Assembly: GCA_023426365.1 (NCBI GenBank)
Contig: JAFAAW010000098.1
Location: 1-43,774, forward strand
Direction: 5' to 3'
DNA from: Pseudomonadota bacterium
GTDB lineage: Bacteria; Pseudomonadota; Alphaproteobacteria; Rhodospirillales; Magnetospirillaceae
Length of the DNA: 43,774 bases
Shown: positions 14,667 through 23,743 of the stretch, in pieces
Layout: the number at the start of each line of letters is the position of its first letter
Numbering within the stretch: the stretch's first letter is position 1
Made by a program: the position numbers and the translations under genes
The notes under the pieces: model-generated
Database searches by the model: none
What the model saw: only the letters and a program-made list of their open reading frames with translations
Told to the model about the DNA's origin: nothing

Positions 14667-15386
14667 TCAGTGGGGCAATCCCTTATCTTCGGGTTCCACC
14701 ACCTTTTCCCGTCCGCGCCGGGCCAGGCTTTGGCGGATCAGCTCGTTCTGACGGGCGGCGAACACCGCCGCCTCGGTGCGGTTCTGGAATTTGAGCGCCT
14801 TGAGGATGGCACGGACCTTGGTCTTGACGTTGGCCTCGGTCAGCCCCAGCGACCGCGCGATGGCGCGGTTGGTCTTGGCCAGCCGCACCTGATCGAGGAT
14901 GGACAGCTCGATGAAGGACAGTCGCGCCAGCGTGTCGCAGCGCAGCCGGTCGGTGACGATGTCCATCACCGCCGCCGACGGCAGGATGGAATAGCCGGAT
15001 TTGGACAATTGCAGGATGTCGCGCACCCGCTCGATGGTGGCGTCGGCGAAGATCACGCCATCGACGAATTCCAGGAACCCGATGGAATCGAGGAATTCGG
15101 GCGAGCGGATCAGCAGCACGGCCTTGTTGTTGCGGCAGAATTCCGCCAGTTCGTCCAGGTGGTACTTGGCCAGTTGGCGCATCACCGGATAGGAAATGAT
15201 GGTCACCTCGCCCGGCGCGGCGTCGGGATGCTCGACCAACTCCCGGGGATCGTCGAGGATTCGCACATCCTGGCGTTCGGACGGTTCGAACCGGCCGACG
15301 ATTTCGCTGACCATGTGCGTGTCTTCGACGGCGAGCGCCACCGGGGCTTGCGCCGACGGCGTTTCGTTCAAGGTCGCGTCGATCAT
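14667..15386 (-). CDS. LuxR-type HTH protein with a degenerate N-terminal domain
   Basis: The 239-aa protein has a C-terminal LuxR-like HTH (about 160-215: LSFIELSILDQVRLAKTN, ARSLGLTEANVKTKVRAILK, then NRTEAAVFA) that closely parallels the output domains at 13232 and 23743. The N-terminal 130 residues have receiver-like alternation (VTIISYPVM, KAVLLIRSPEFLD, VDGVIFADAT), but Ser stands where the phospho-Asp should be and no acidic pair is visible. It is probably a phosphorylation-independent regulator, or one controlled by protein contact. It starts 70 bp after the 77-aa gene and is likely co-transcribed with it. Confidence 0.75.
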   Translation of the reverse strand: MIDATLNETPSAQAPVALAVEDTHMVSEIVGRFEPSERQDVRILDDPRELVEHPDAAPGEVTIISYPVMRQLAKYHLDELAEFCRNNKAVLLIRSPEFLDSIGFLEFVDGVIFADATIERVRDILQLSKSGYSILPSAAVMDIVTDRLRCDTLARLSFIELSILDQVRLAKTNRAIARSLGLTEANVKTKVRAILKALKFQNRTEAAVFAARQNELIRQSLARRGREKVVEPEDKGLPH

Positions 15387-15455
15387 GAAGCACCCCGTCT
15401 GCAGTGGAACACGGCGACATGCGGCAGCCGCTCCGGTGCCATCGCCGCCTCCGCT

Positions 15456-15689
15456 CTAGTTGATGGTGAAACGGCGGGTGTAGAGGCGCTCGAAGCGATC
15501 GAACTCCTCGTCGCTGAATGTGGCGAGCGCGTCGCTCAGCCGACGGCGATAGGCGCAATCGTGCAGGAAGCTGTCCAGGTCCAGGCTGTCGATCATTTCG
15601 GCCAACGCCGCGACCCGCAGGTCGCCGTGGTCGGCCACGGCCGGCCACGCGGCCGGCGCCGTCAGGGAGTGCTGTTTGTTGCGCAGCAT
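15456..15689 (-). CDS. Small hypothetical protein, 77 aa
   Basis: ATG 15689 has AGGAG eight bases upstream, much better than an in-frame GTG at 15752, so the shorter form is chosen. The acidic, helical product (DLRVAALAEMIDSLDLDSFL, then ATFSDEEFDRFERLYTRRFTIN) has no recognised domain. It is immediately upstream of, and co-oriented with, the degenerate LuxR-type gene, so a small partner or adaptor role is possible. Confidence 0.65.
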   Translation of the reverse strand: MLRNKQHSLTAPAAWPAVADHGDLRVAALAEMIDSLDLDSFLHDCAYRRRLSDALATFSDEEFDRFERLYTRRFTIN

Positions 15690-16051
15690 GTCGCGGTCTC
15701 CTGGCCGTTTCCCAAACATCTTTCCCAACCATCTCCGGGGGTTCTCGGACACCGCCCGGGCCGCCCTGCGGCCACGCCCTGCCTACGGCGCAGCCACTCA
15801 GTCACTTTGCCAGTCATAATATGGTCGAAATCTATACAGACCGCAGGACCAATGTAAGCCACTCTTCAAGAGCTATTACCAATGCATCTGGCCCGGCTAC
15901 GCCTGGACTACCACCCATGTGGATGTTGTGTGCGATTTCGACATGACCCACGAATGCCCCCATGACGGCACCACTCCGTTCAGGGATATTGTCCGATCCA
16001 GACGAATAAACCGACACTTCGGCATCCGTTTTCTTGCGAGTGGCCCCTGGC
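15690..16051. other. Divergent promoter region between small gene and hybrid kinase
   Basis: These 362 bases hold no gene that I can support. An AT-rich patch at about 15815-15835 contains TATTAT on the minus strand, a plausible -10 for the 77-aa/LuxR genes, but without a good -35. Nothing resembling the 13027-13067 inverted repeat is clear here. Confidence 0.4.
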
Positions 16052-17593
16052 ATGACCTCTTCGTCCCTGCTGACGCATCACTGCCTGCGGGCGCTGGATT
16101 TCGCCCCCGTCGGCATGGCCGTGGTCGATGCCCGCCAGCCCGGCCTGCCGGTGATCTTCGCGAACCGCGAATGCGCGGCGATCACCGGCTTCGCCGTGGC
16201 CGAGCTGACCGGGCGGCCGCTCAATCTGCTGCTGGGACCGGCGGGCGACGGCAAGGCCATGGACGGCCTGTGCCGGCACACCCGGCACCGTGACGCCGTC
16301 CAACGCATCGAGCTGGAGGCACGCCGGGCCGATGGCGGCCGGATGTGGCTGCTGGCCTCAACCCGGCGGTTTTCCATGGCGGGGCATTGCGCCGGCGAGG
16401 ATGACGGCCACGACCACATCGTGCTGGTCCTGCAGGACGTCACCGAGATCAGGCTGCGGGAACAGCGCCTGACCGAGGCCAACGAGGAGGCCGAGCGCAA
16501 CATCCGCGCCCGCATGCGTTTCCTGGCCGCCGCCAGCCACGATCTGCGCCAGCCATTGCAGGCCATGGCGCTGTTCGCCTCGGCGCTGGACCACCACATC
16601 ACCAGCAGCCAGGGCCACACCATCGTGCAATCGCTGAAGACCGCGCTGCGCGGCATGGAGGAGATGTTCGACTCCCTGCTCGACATGTCCAAACTGGATG
16701 CCGGCGTGATGAAGTCGGAACCCCGGGTGTTCATGGTCAACGTCGTGCTGGAGCAACTGGAGGCCACCTATGCCCCCCAGGCCGAGGCCGCCGGCCTGCG
16801 GCTGACCGTGGTGCCCAGCAGCGCGGCCGTGCTCAGCGATCCGCGCCTGCTGGCGCGCATCTTGGGCAATTTCCTGTCCAACGCCATCCGCTACACCCGC
16901 CGGGGCGGCGTGGTGGTGGGGGCGCGGCGCCGCGGCCAGCGCCTGCTGATCGCCGTGCACGACACCGGGCCGGGCATTCCCGAAAGCCAGCGGCTGGACA
17001 TCTTCCGCGAGTTCCGTCAGGGCGCCAACACGGTGGGGCGCGGCGAGGGCATGGGCCTGGGGCTGTCCATCGTGCAGCGTCTGGCAAGGCTGCTGGGCCA
17101 CGGCCTGGACGTGCGCTCGGTGGTGGGGCGCGGCTCCACCTTCGCGGTCGAGCTGCCGCTGGCGGAAGACCAGATGCCCACCATCGCCGAGCCGGAGGAC
17201 GAGGACTGCATCCCCGACCTGTCGGGCGCCACCGTCGCGGTGATCGACGACGACCCCGACATCCAAAGCGCGCTGGCCATGCTGCTGGGCGAATGGGGCT
17301 GCCATCCGGTGGTGGCCGACAGCGCCGACGAAGCCTTGGCCCAACTGTCCCGCCAGGGCCGTACCCCGGACGTCATCCTGGCCGACCTGCACCTGGGCGA
17401 CCGGCGCTCGGGGCTGGATGCGGTGGCCGCCCTGCGGCAGAGCGCGAACGGCCCGGTGCCCGCACTGCTGTTCACCGGCGACACCAGCGCCGCGGTGGAC
17501 CTGCCGCAGCAGCCGGATCTGCGCATCCTGCGCAAGCCGCTGCACCCGGTGCGGCTGCGCATCCTGCTGGGCCAGGCGCTAGGCCGGTTCTGA
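16052..17593 (+). CDS. Hybrid sensor histidine kinase (PAS-HisKA-HATPase-REC), soluble
   Basis: The 513-aa protein has an N-terminal PAS domain (about 12-135, ending VLVLQDVTEIRLREQRL), a HisKA H-box with H163 in ASHDLRQPLQAM, and a HATPase with NFLSNAIRYT (N box), DTGPGIP (G1), FREFRQG (F box) and GMGLGLSI (G2). A C-terminal receiver has Asp445 in ILADLHLG and the conserved Lys near 495. There is no transmembrane segment, so it senses an internal cue. ATG 16052 is preferred to TTG 16034. The H-box is the same type as in the kinase at 20489-22969, and such kinases commonly pair with LuxR-type regulators like those nearby. It overlaps the convergent HAD gene by 15 bp. Confidence 0.92.
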   Translation: MTSSSLLTHHCLRALDFAPVGMAVVDARQPGLPVIFANRECAAITGFAVAELTGRPLNLLLGPAGDGKAMDGLCRHTRHRDAVQRIELEARRADGGRMWLLASTRRFSMAGHCAGEDDGHDHIVLVLQDVTEIRLREQRLTEANEEAERNIRARMRFLAAASHDLRQPLQAMALFASALDHHITSSQGHTIVQSLKTALRGMEEMFDSLLDMSKLDAGVMKSEPRVFMVNVVLEQLEATYAPQAEAAGLRLTVVPSSAAVLSDPRLLARILGNFLSNAIRYTRRGGVVVGARRRGQRLLIAVHDTGPGIPESQRLDIFREFRQGANTVGRGEGMGLGLSIVQRLARLLGHGLDVRSVVGRGSTFAVELPLAEDQMPTIAEPEDEDCIPDLSGATVAVIDDDPDIQSALAMLLGEWGCHPVVADSADEALAQLSRQGRTPDVILADLHLGDRRSGLDAVAALRQSANGPVPALLFTGDTSAAVDLPQQPDLRILRKPLHPVRLRILLGQALGRF

Positions 17594-18298
17594 CAACAGA
17601 TGGGCGATGATGGCGGGCACCCTGGCCAGACCGGCGGCCTGATGCAGGCGGGGATGGCCCAGAGGCAGGTCGGCCATTTCATGGGACCACGTGCTGGGAT
17701 AGGGGACATGCACCGCATGGCCGCCCGCCGCCAGCACCGGCAGGACGTCGGATCGCACGGAATTGCCCACCATCACCGGGCGCGCGGCACCGGCGCCGAC
17801 GCCGTGACGGGCGAACAGGCGCGCATAGGTGGCGCGGTCCTTTTCGCTGACGATCTCCACCGCGTCGAACAGATCCGCCAGCCCCGAACGGGCCAGCTTG
17901 CTTTCCTGATCGAACAGGTCGCCCTTGGTGATCAGCACCAGCCGCACCCCCATGGCGCGCACCTCCGTCAACGCCTCGGCGGCGCCGTCCAGCAGATGGA
18001 CTGGATGGGCCAGCATGTCCTTGCCCCGCTCGACGAATTCATGGATCACCGCGGCCGGAACGGCGCCGTCGGACACCGCGATGGCGGTTTCGATCATGGA
18101 CAGGACAAAGCCTTTGATGCCATAGCCGAACAGGGCCAGGTTGGCGATCTGGGCCGCTTCCAGCCGTCGGGCCAGGGCGTCGGGATCGGAATAGGGGGCA
18201 AGCAGTTCCTGGAACCGCCGCGTGGTGGCCCAGAACAGCGGCTCGTTGTGCCACAGGGTATCGTCACCGTCGAAGGCGACGATGCCGGGGGCCGTCAC
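17579..18298 (-). CDS. HAD-superfamily hydrolase
   Basis: The 239-aa protein has HAD motif I (FDGDDTLWHNE, nucleophile in DGDDT near residue 11), motif II (LITKGD), motif III (K in the SEKDRATY region) and motif IV (MVGNSVRSDVLP). A helical cap follows motif I. It is probably a small-molecule phosphatase of the YjjG/Gph type. The GTG start at 18298 overlaps the cobC stop by 4 bp (GTGA) and has GGAGG upstream, so it is translationally coupled to cobC and may act in the same pathway, although this is inferred from position only. Confidence 0.85.
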   Translation of the reverse strand: MTAPGIVAFDGDDTLWHNEPLFWATTRRFQELLAPYSDPDALARRLEAAQIANLALFGYGIKGFVLSMIETAIAVSDGAVPAAVIHEFVERGKDMLAHPVHLLDGAAEALTEVRAMGVRLVLITKGDLFDQESKLARSGLADLFDAVEIVSEKDRATYARLFARHGVGAGAARPVMVGNSVRSDVLPVLAAGGHAVHVPYPSTWSHEMADLPLGHPRLHQAAGLARVPAIIAHLLSEPA

Positions 18299-19296
18299 GC
18301 CGCCCCTCCGGCCAGGGCGCCGGCCAGCCGCCGCAACTGATCGGCATCGGCCGGCAGCCCGAAACGTAGCCAGTCGCCCCGCCACGGAAACGCCCGCACC
18401 AAGATGCCCGCGCGGCCCAGGCGGTCATACAGCCGCGCCGCCTCGGCATGGGCGGCCAGCCGGAACAGGCTGGTGCCCCCCACCACCGTGCAGCCGGCAT
18501 CGCGCAGAACCGCGTCCAGGTCGGCCGCCGCGCCCTCCAGCCGGGTCGTGGTGTCGCGGGTCCAGCCGTCATCGGCCAGCGCCGCCGCCCCCACCGCCAG
18601 CGCCACGCCGGAGACCGGCCACGGCCCCAACTGTGCCGCCACCGGCGCCAGCACCTCGGGCAGCGCCAGCAGGAAGCCCAGCCGCAGGCCGGCCAGCCCG
18701 TAGAACTTGCCGAACGAGCGCAGCACCACCAGCCCCGGTGCCAAAGCGGGCGCCACCGACAGGGCGGGCGTCATGTCGCCGAACGCCTCGTCCACCACCA
18801 GCAGGCCGCCCCGCGCCGCCAGCGCGGCGGCGCGCGCCGCCAGCATCCGGGGATCGGCCACCCGGCCGTCGGGATTGTTGGGGTTGACCACCACCTGGAC
18901 GGGGGCGTCGGCATCGTCGAGCCGCGCCACCTCGCGCACCTGGTGGCCGGCGGCGGCCCAGGCGCGTGGATGCTCGCCATAGGTGGGCGTCACCACGTCC
19001 ACCCGGCCGGGGGCGCGGGTACGCGGCAGCGCCTGGATCAGCGCGCTGGTGCCCGGCCCGGCCAGCACATGGGCGCGGTCGGCCACGCCGAAGCGGCGGG
19101 CGGCGGCGGCGCGCAGGGCGCCGTCCTCGGCGCTGCCCGGCAGCCGGGTCCATGCCTCGGGGCCAAGCGCGGGCAGCGGGTAGGGCCAGGGGTTGATGCC
19201 GGTGGACAGGTCCAGCCATCCGGCCGCCGGCCGGCCCCAGCGGGCCTCGGCGGCGGCCAGGTCGCCGCCGTGGATGGGAAGCGGGTGTACGGCCAT
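18295..19296 (-). CDS. cobC: Threonine-phosphate decarboxylase (CobC/CobD type)
   Basis: The 333-aa PLP enzyme has the HisC-like fold: HGGDLAAAEARWG at the N-terminus, DLSTGINPWPYP near 29 (strong signature of this family), GPGTSALIQALP near 80, NPNNPDGR near 138, VVDEAFGDM near 167 and PLP lysine K197 in LRSFGKFYGLAGLRLGF. It decarboxylates L-threonine O-3-phosphate to aminopropanol phosphate for the cobalamin nucleotide loop. The name is cobC in Pseudomonas denitrificans nomenclature and cobD in Salmonella. No other cob gene is in the window. It begins two bases after the CoA-transferase stop codon, and the HAD gene overlaps its end. Confidence 0.88.
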   Translation of the reverse strand: MAVHPLPIHGGDLAAAEARWGRPAAGWLDLSTGINPWPYPLPALGPEAWTRLPGSAEDGALRAAAARRFGVADRAHVLAGPGTSALIQALPRTRAPGRVDVVTPTYGEHPRAWAAAGHQVREVARLDDADAPVQVVVNPNNPDGRVADPRMLAARAAALAARGGLLVVDEAFGDMTPALSVAPALAPGLVVLRSFGKFYGLAGLRLGFLLALPEVLAPVAAQLGPWPVSGVALAVGAAALADDGWTRDTTTRLEGAAADLDAVLRDAGCTVVGGTSLFRLAAHAEAARLYDRLGRAGILVRAFPWRGDWLRFGLPADADQLRRLAGALAGGAA

Positions 19297-19298
19297 CC

Positions 19299-20411
19299 CT
19301 AGCGCCATCCGGCCAGCACCCCTTCGGCGCTGTCGGTCTTGAACGGCCGGCGGTGCAACGGCCGCGCCCCGTCCAGGAAGACGGGCAACAGAACCTCGAC
19401 CAGGCGGTCGGCGTCCTCGTCGGTGCGCACCACGTCGCGCGCCTTCCACTGGGGATGGGCGGCCACCTCGTGCGGGGCCAGCACCGGCTCGAAACAGCAA
19501 TCGGCGGGCGCCAGCAGCCTCGCCCATTCGTCACGCGTCCGCATGAGGAACAGCGCTTCAAGCTCGGCGATCAGCTCGTTTTGCGGCATCGCCTCGTTCT
19601 GGCGGTGGATCCATTCCTCGCGTCCCACCGTCTGGCAGAACTTGACCCAGAACTTCTCCTCCAGCGCCGCCAGGGCGACGAAGCCGCCGTCGCGGCAGCG
19701 ATAGATGCGGTAGCAGGCGGCGCCGCCGTTGATCAGCCCGACCTCGCGCTTGTCCTCGCCCCAACGATGGGCGGCGGTCAGGATGCCGGGCATCCAGGCC
19801 AGCGCCGCCTCGGCCAGGCTGACGTCCAGGTGGCAGCCCTTGCCGGTGGTGCCGCGCCGCACCAGCGCCGCCAGGATGGCCGTCATGGCGAGCGAGGCGC
19901 CGGCGTGATCGGCCAGCGGCGGATAGGTCATCACCGGACGCTCGGCGGTGCCGGTGGCGGACAGCCCGCCCGACAGCGCCACATAGGTCAGGTCATGGCC
20001 GGCGGTGGCGCGCAGCGGGCCGGTCTGGCCATAGCCCGACAGCGAACAATGGATCAGGCGCGGGTTCAGCCTTTCCAGTTCGGCCCGGCCGAAGCCCAGC
20101 CGGTCCAGCACGCCGGGACGATAGGCCTCGACCAGCACGTCGGCCTTTGCCACCAGCTTGGCGAAGGCGCGCTTCCCCTCCTCGGTCTTGAGGTCCAGCG
20201 TGACCACGATCTTGTTGCGGTTGGCCAGCTTGTACCAGGCGGTGGTGCCGTCCGCGTCCACCGGCCCCATGGTGCGCATGGGATCGCCGGCGGGCGGTTC
20301 GACCTTCACCACCTCGGCCCCCAGGTCGGACAGCCACTGGGTGGCGTAGGGTCCCGGAATGTACTGGCTGAGATCAAGGATCCGGGTGCCGGCAAGGCAT
20401 TCGGCGAGCAT
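19299..20411 (-). CDS. CaiB/BaiF-type CoA-transferase or alpha-methylacyl-CoA racemase
   Basis: The 370-aa family III protein begins with RILDLSQYIPGPYATQWLSD, followed by GAEVVKVEPPAGDPMR. The pair GHDLTYVALSG (H139) and PLADHAGAS (D168) matches the racemase catalytic His and Asp, although CoA-transferases of this family also use an Asp here. ATG 20411 has GGAG six to seven bases upstream and is preferred over ATG 20444. It is followed after two bases by cobC. The link to cobalamin is unclear; B12-dependent methylmalonyl-CoA metabolism needs acyl-CoA epimerisation, so a functional link is thinkable but unproven. Confidence 0.88.
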   Translation of the reverse strand: MLAECLAGTRILDLSQYIPGPYATQWLSDLGAEVVKVEPPAGDPMRTMGPVDADGTTAWYKLANRNKIVVTLDLKTEEGKRAFAKLVAKADVLVEAYRPGVLDRLGFGRAELERLNPRLIHCSLSGYGQTGPLRATAGHDLTYVALSGGLSATGTAERPVMTYPPLADHAGASLAMTAILAALVRRGTTGKGCHLDVSLAEAALAWMPGILTAAHRWGEDKREVGLINGGAACYRIYRCRDGGFVALAALEEKFWVKFCQTVGREEWIHRQNEAMPQNELIAELEALFLMRTRDEWARLLAPADCCFEPVLAPHEVAAHPQWKARDVVRTDEDADRLVEVLLPVFLDGARPLHRRPFKTDSAEGVLAGWR

Positions 20412-20488
20412 CGGCGTCTCCGCTGGGCGTGCGTTCACAACCATCGTAAGGAAGCAGGCGGCCCGCTCGCGGTCAATGGCATTGCCAT

Positions 20489-22969
20489 TCACGCCACCTG
20501 CTTGAGAAAGCCCCTGAGCGCATCCAGTTGCAGCGGCTTGTGCAGCAGGTGCAGCCCCTCGCCGACGATGCGGCGGATGGTGGCCGGGTCGGTGTCGCCG
20601 GTCAGCACCACCGCCGGCAGGTCGCGCCCGCACGACGCGCGCACGGCGCGAATGACATCGATTCCGGTGGTGCCGCCGGCCAGCCGGAAGTCGGCGATGA
20701 CCAGTTCCGGGCGATGGACGCGGCTGCACCGGACGGCTTCCTCCACCGAATCGGCGCTGTCCACCTGATGGCCCATTTCGCCCAGCACCAGTTCCAGCGC
20801 GCTGCGCACCAGCACCTCGTCGTCCACCACCAAGATGCGGCGGGCATGATCGGGGACGGCTTCGCCGGCCGCGCTTTCGACACTGCACGCGGCGGCCGTG
20901 GGCAGGGTGATGGAAAAGACCGATCCGCACCCCGCGCGCGAGCGCACCTGCAATTCGTGCCCCAACAGGTCGGCGATGCGGCGCACGATGGCCAGCCCCA
21001 GCCCGGTGCCCTTGTCGCGCCGCCTCTCGGGATTGCCCAGTTGGCGGAACTCCTCGAAAATCTCGCTCAGCTTGTCGGCCGGAATGCCGATGCCGGTGTC
21101 CCACACCTCGAGCCGCAGGCCGCCGTCGGGCAGACGCCGCCCGCCGACCAGGATGCGCCCGCGTTCGGTATAGCGCACGGCGTTGGCCACCAGATTGGAC
21201 AGCACCCGGTCCATCAGCGCCGGGTCGGTGTGCACCACCGCGCTGCACGGCACCACGCGCAGGTCCAGCCCCTTGGCCTCGGCCTGGATGCGCCAGGCGG
21301 CGACCACGCGCTCCAGCAATCGGCTGGCCGGCACGTCGGACAGCTTGGGGGAGATCACCCCGGCATCCAGGCGCGCCACGTCCAGCATGTCGTTCAACAG
21401 GCCGGTCAGGCTTTCCACGCACTGGCCCACCGCCTCCATCACCTGCTCCTCGCGCCCCTGCAGCCGGGCCTTGAGCACGCCCAGATACAGCGACAGCGCC
21501 TGCAATGGCTGGCGCAGATCGTGGCTGGCGGCGGCCAGGAACCGGGTCTTGGCGTCGTTGGCCCGCTCGGCCGCCTCGACCGCGCGGGCCAGCCCTTCCT
21601 CGGCGCGGTGCTGCTCGGTGACGTCCAGCACGGCGCCGATGATGCGCAGCAGGCGGCCATCCTCGTCACGATCCGGCCGGCACGACACCAGCACCTCGCG
21701 CACGTCGCCGGCCTTGGTGACCAATCTGGTGGGCATCCGGTCCCGCCCGCTATGGCAAAGGATCTCGGACCAGGGCAGGCCGTCGGCGTCGCCGCCCGGA
21801 CTGAAGTCATTCAGGCTTCGTCCCAGCACCTCGTCGCGCCCGTAGCCCAGGGTGGTGGCCCACGCCTGATTGGCGGCGATCAGGCGGTTGGACGGGTCCA
21901 GCACGAACAGCATGACCGGCGCCGCCTCGAAGAAGCTCAGGAAATGCTGCTGGGTCTTGGCCAATTCGCCGCTCAGCACGTCCAGCGCGCGGTTGAGCGC
22001 GTCCAGCTCGCTGATGCCGAACACCCCGTCCGCCGCCGTGTGGTCGCCCAGAAAGGGCTGCGCGACCGCGGTCAGCGCCTGGACGGGGCGCAGGATGCGC
22101 CCGGCGATCACCCGCGCCAGCGCGATCGACGCCGCCAGCACCAGCAGACCAAAGCCGAAGGTGGTGCCCAAGGATCCCAGCAGGTCGGCGCGGAACCGGC
22201 TGGTGGAGGTTCCCGAGCGCACGGTCCAGCCGGTCAGGTTCGAGCGTTCTTCCGCGGCCAGCACATTGTGGCCGGCGCCATCGGGATCGAGCGCGATCCC
22301 ATCGGCAGGCACCCCCGCCAGCGCCCGCCCGCGCGTGTCCAGCACGGCCGCGAACCAATCGCGCTGAAACCCCTGCTGTTCCAGCAATTCGGTCAGGCGA
22401 TTGGCGCGGATCGCCGCAGCCAGCACATAGCTGACCCGGCCGACCTGATCATGGACCGGCACCGCCACCAGCACGGCGTCCTCGTCCAGCAGCGGCATGC
22501 GGAAGCCGTCCGACACCATGCTGCCGCCGCCGTCCAGCACCTGGGCGATCGAGGATTGGACATCGGCGACGCGGTAGGGATCGACCCCACCCACCGTGGT
22601 CGCCGAGTTGAACACGATGTCGCCGCCGGAATCGATCAGCAGCAACGCCGCCCATTCGCTGTGGACGCCCGCCAGCCGCCGGGCGGACAGCGCGAACTGC
22701 TCGATGTCGCGCGCCACAAGCGAACGCGACAGCGCGGCGGTTTGCAGCGCTTCCGTGGTCAGGCGGATTTCCTGGTCCACGGCGATGGACAGCGCGCGGG
22801 CGGTTTCCACCAATCCCCGCTGCAGCGCCTGGCGTTCCTGCAGCGAACTCCATACCGTCAGCCCACCCGCCCACAGCAGCATGGGAATGAGCGACACCAG
22901 CACCAGCACCAGCAGGTGACGGCGCAGACCGCCACGAAGAGGTGTCAGCGAGAGCAGGTGCAGGTCCAT
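20489..22969 (-). CDS. Membrane hybrid histidine kinase (Cache-like-PAS-HisKA-HATPase-REC)
   Basis: The 826-aa protein has TM1 at about 18-37, a periplasmic Cache-like sensor (about 40-262), TM2 at about 265-288 and a linker. A PAS domain follows (about 342-455, VLDVTEQHRAEE at its end), then the H-box with H483 (ASHDLRQPLQAL), HATPase boxes NLVANAVRYTE, DTGIGIP, FEEFRQLGN and GTGLGLAIV, and a receiver with Asp in VIADFRLAGG. It senses an extracytoplasmic ligand. ATG 22969 is preferred over TTG 22978. It lies 99 bp downstream of the canonical LuxR-type response regulator on the same strand, its likely partner. Confidence 0.93.
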   Translation of the reverse strand: MDLHLLSLTPLRGGLRRHLLVLVLVSLIPMLLWAGGLTVWSSLQERQALQRGLVETARALSIAVDQEIRLTTEALQTAALSRSLVARDIEQFALSARRLAGVHSEWAALLLIDSGGDIVFNSATTVGGVDPYRVADVQSSIAQVLDGGGSMVSDGFRMPLLDEDAVLVAVPVHDQVGRVSYVLAAAIRANRLTELLEQQGFQRDWFAAVLDTRGRALAGVPADGIALDPDGAGHNVLAAEERSNLTGWTVRSGTSTSRFRADLLGSLGTTFGFGLLVLAASIALARVIAGRILRPVQALTAVAQPFLGDHTAADGVFGISELDALNRALDVLSGELAKTQQHFLSFFEAAPVMLFVLDPSNRLIAANQAWATTLGYGRDEVLGRSLNDFSPGGDADGLPWSEILCHSGRDRMPTRLVTKAGDVREVLVSCRPDRDEDGRLLRIIGAVLDVTEQHRAEEGLARAVEAAERANDAKTRFLAAASHDLRQPLQALSLYLGVLKARLQGREEQVMEAVGQCVESLTGLLNDMLDVARLDAGVISPKLSDVPASRLLERVVAAWRIQAEAKGLDLRVVPCSAVVHTDPALMDRVLSNLVANAVRYTERGRILVGGRRLPDGGLRLEVWDTGIGIPADKLSEIFEEFRQLGNPERRRDKGTGLGLAIVRRIADLLGHELQVRSRAGCGSVFSITLPTAAACSVESAAGEAVPDHARRILVVDDEVLVRSALELVLGEMGHQVDSADSVEEAVRCSRVHRPELVIADFRLAGGTTGIDVIRAVRASCGRDLPAVVLTGDTDPATIRRIVGEGLHLLHKPLQLDALRGFLKQVA

Positions 22970-23068
22970 GCCTGACAAACGAAAGTTGAAACCAATTGCC
23001 GGAGTTTCATCCCGGTGAATGTTGGCGCGCCCGGGGGCACCGGCAATATGCGGTGCCCCTTCGGATGA

Positions 23069-23743
23069 TCACGCGGTTGGAGTGGGCTGCCGGGCAAAGC
23101 TGCGGTTGGCGGCGATGGCCGCCTGGGTGCGGTTGTTGACCCCCAGCTTCTTCATGATGGATTTCACGTGCACCTTGACGGTGCCCTCGAGCATGCCCAG
23201 GGAACGGGCGATCTCCTTGTTGGAGTATCCCAGCGTCAACAGTTTGAGCACCTGCGTCTCACGCGGGGTAAGCGATTTGAAATCGGGATTGAAGTCCCCG
23301 GCGTCGTCCAGCGGCGAACCTTCGAACGCTTCGCCCATTTCCTCAGTGGCGACCGCCTGGGCCGGCACGTAAAGCTCGCCCGACAAAACCAGCGGCAGGA
23401 CGTGCTTGAGGATTTCGCCGTTGGAGGATTTCAGCACATAGCCGCGCGCGCCGCATTCAATGGCCGAGCGGATGGTGGCCCGCTGGCGCGAGCCGGAAAC
23501 GATCACCACCGGGATCGGCGGCAGGGTGTCGATGAACTTCTTGAGGTCGGCGATGCCGTTCAGCCCCGGCATCATGAGGTCAAGCAGGATCAGGTCGAGA
23601 GTGGGGGTCTCATGCGCGATCCGCCGGGTTTCCTCGGCGGTGCTGGCCTGCAGGATGGTCACGTCCTTGCCGTAAAGGCTCTCCAGTGCCAAGGAGATAC
23701 CGTATCGGAAAAGGGCGTGGTCGTCGGCGATGAGTACTACCAT
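23069..23743 (-). CDS. NarL/FixJ-type response regulator (canonical)
   Basis: The 224-aa protein has a complete receiver, with acidic pair D7-D8, phospho-acceptor D55 (LILLDLMMPG), switch Ser83 (VIVSGSR) and K105 (YVLKSS). The LuxR HTH is at about 155-215 (LTPRETQVLKLLTLG, NKEIARSLGMLEGTVKVHVK). AGAGG lies about nine bases before ATG 23743. It is the only one of the three LuxR-type proteins here with all phosphorylation residues. It is probably phosphorylated by the adjacent membrane kinase. Confidence 0.93.
   Translation of the reverse strand: MVVLIADDHALFRYGISLALESLYGKDVTILQASTAEETRRIAHETPTLDLILLDLMMPGLNGIADLKKFIDTLPPIPVVIVSGSRQRATIRSAIECGARGYVLKSSNGEILKHVLPLVLSGELYVPAQAVATEEMGEAFEGSPLDDAGDFNPDFKSLTPRETQVLKLLTLGYSNKEIARSLGMLEGTVKVHVKSIMKKLGVNNRTQAAIAANRSFARQPTPTA

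Noticed and set aside
20528..22975. Plus-strand 815-aa frame opposite the hybrid kinase
   Set aside because: It is a typical GC-rich antisense frame, and the kinase on the other strand has complete motifs.
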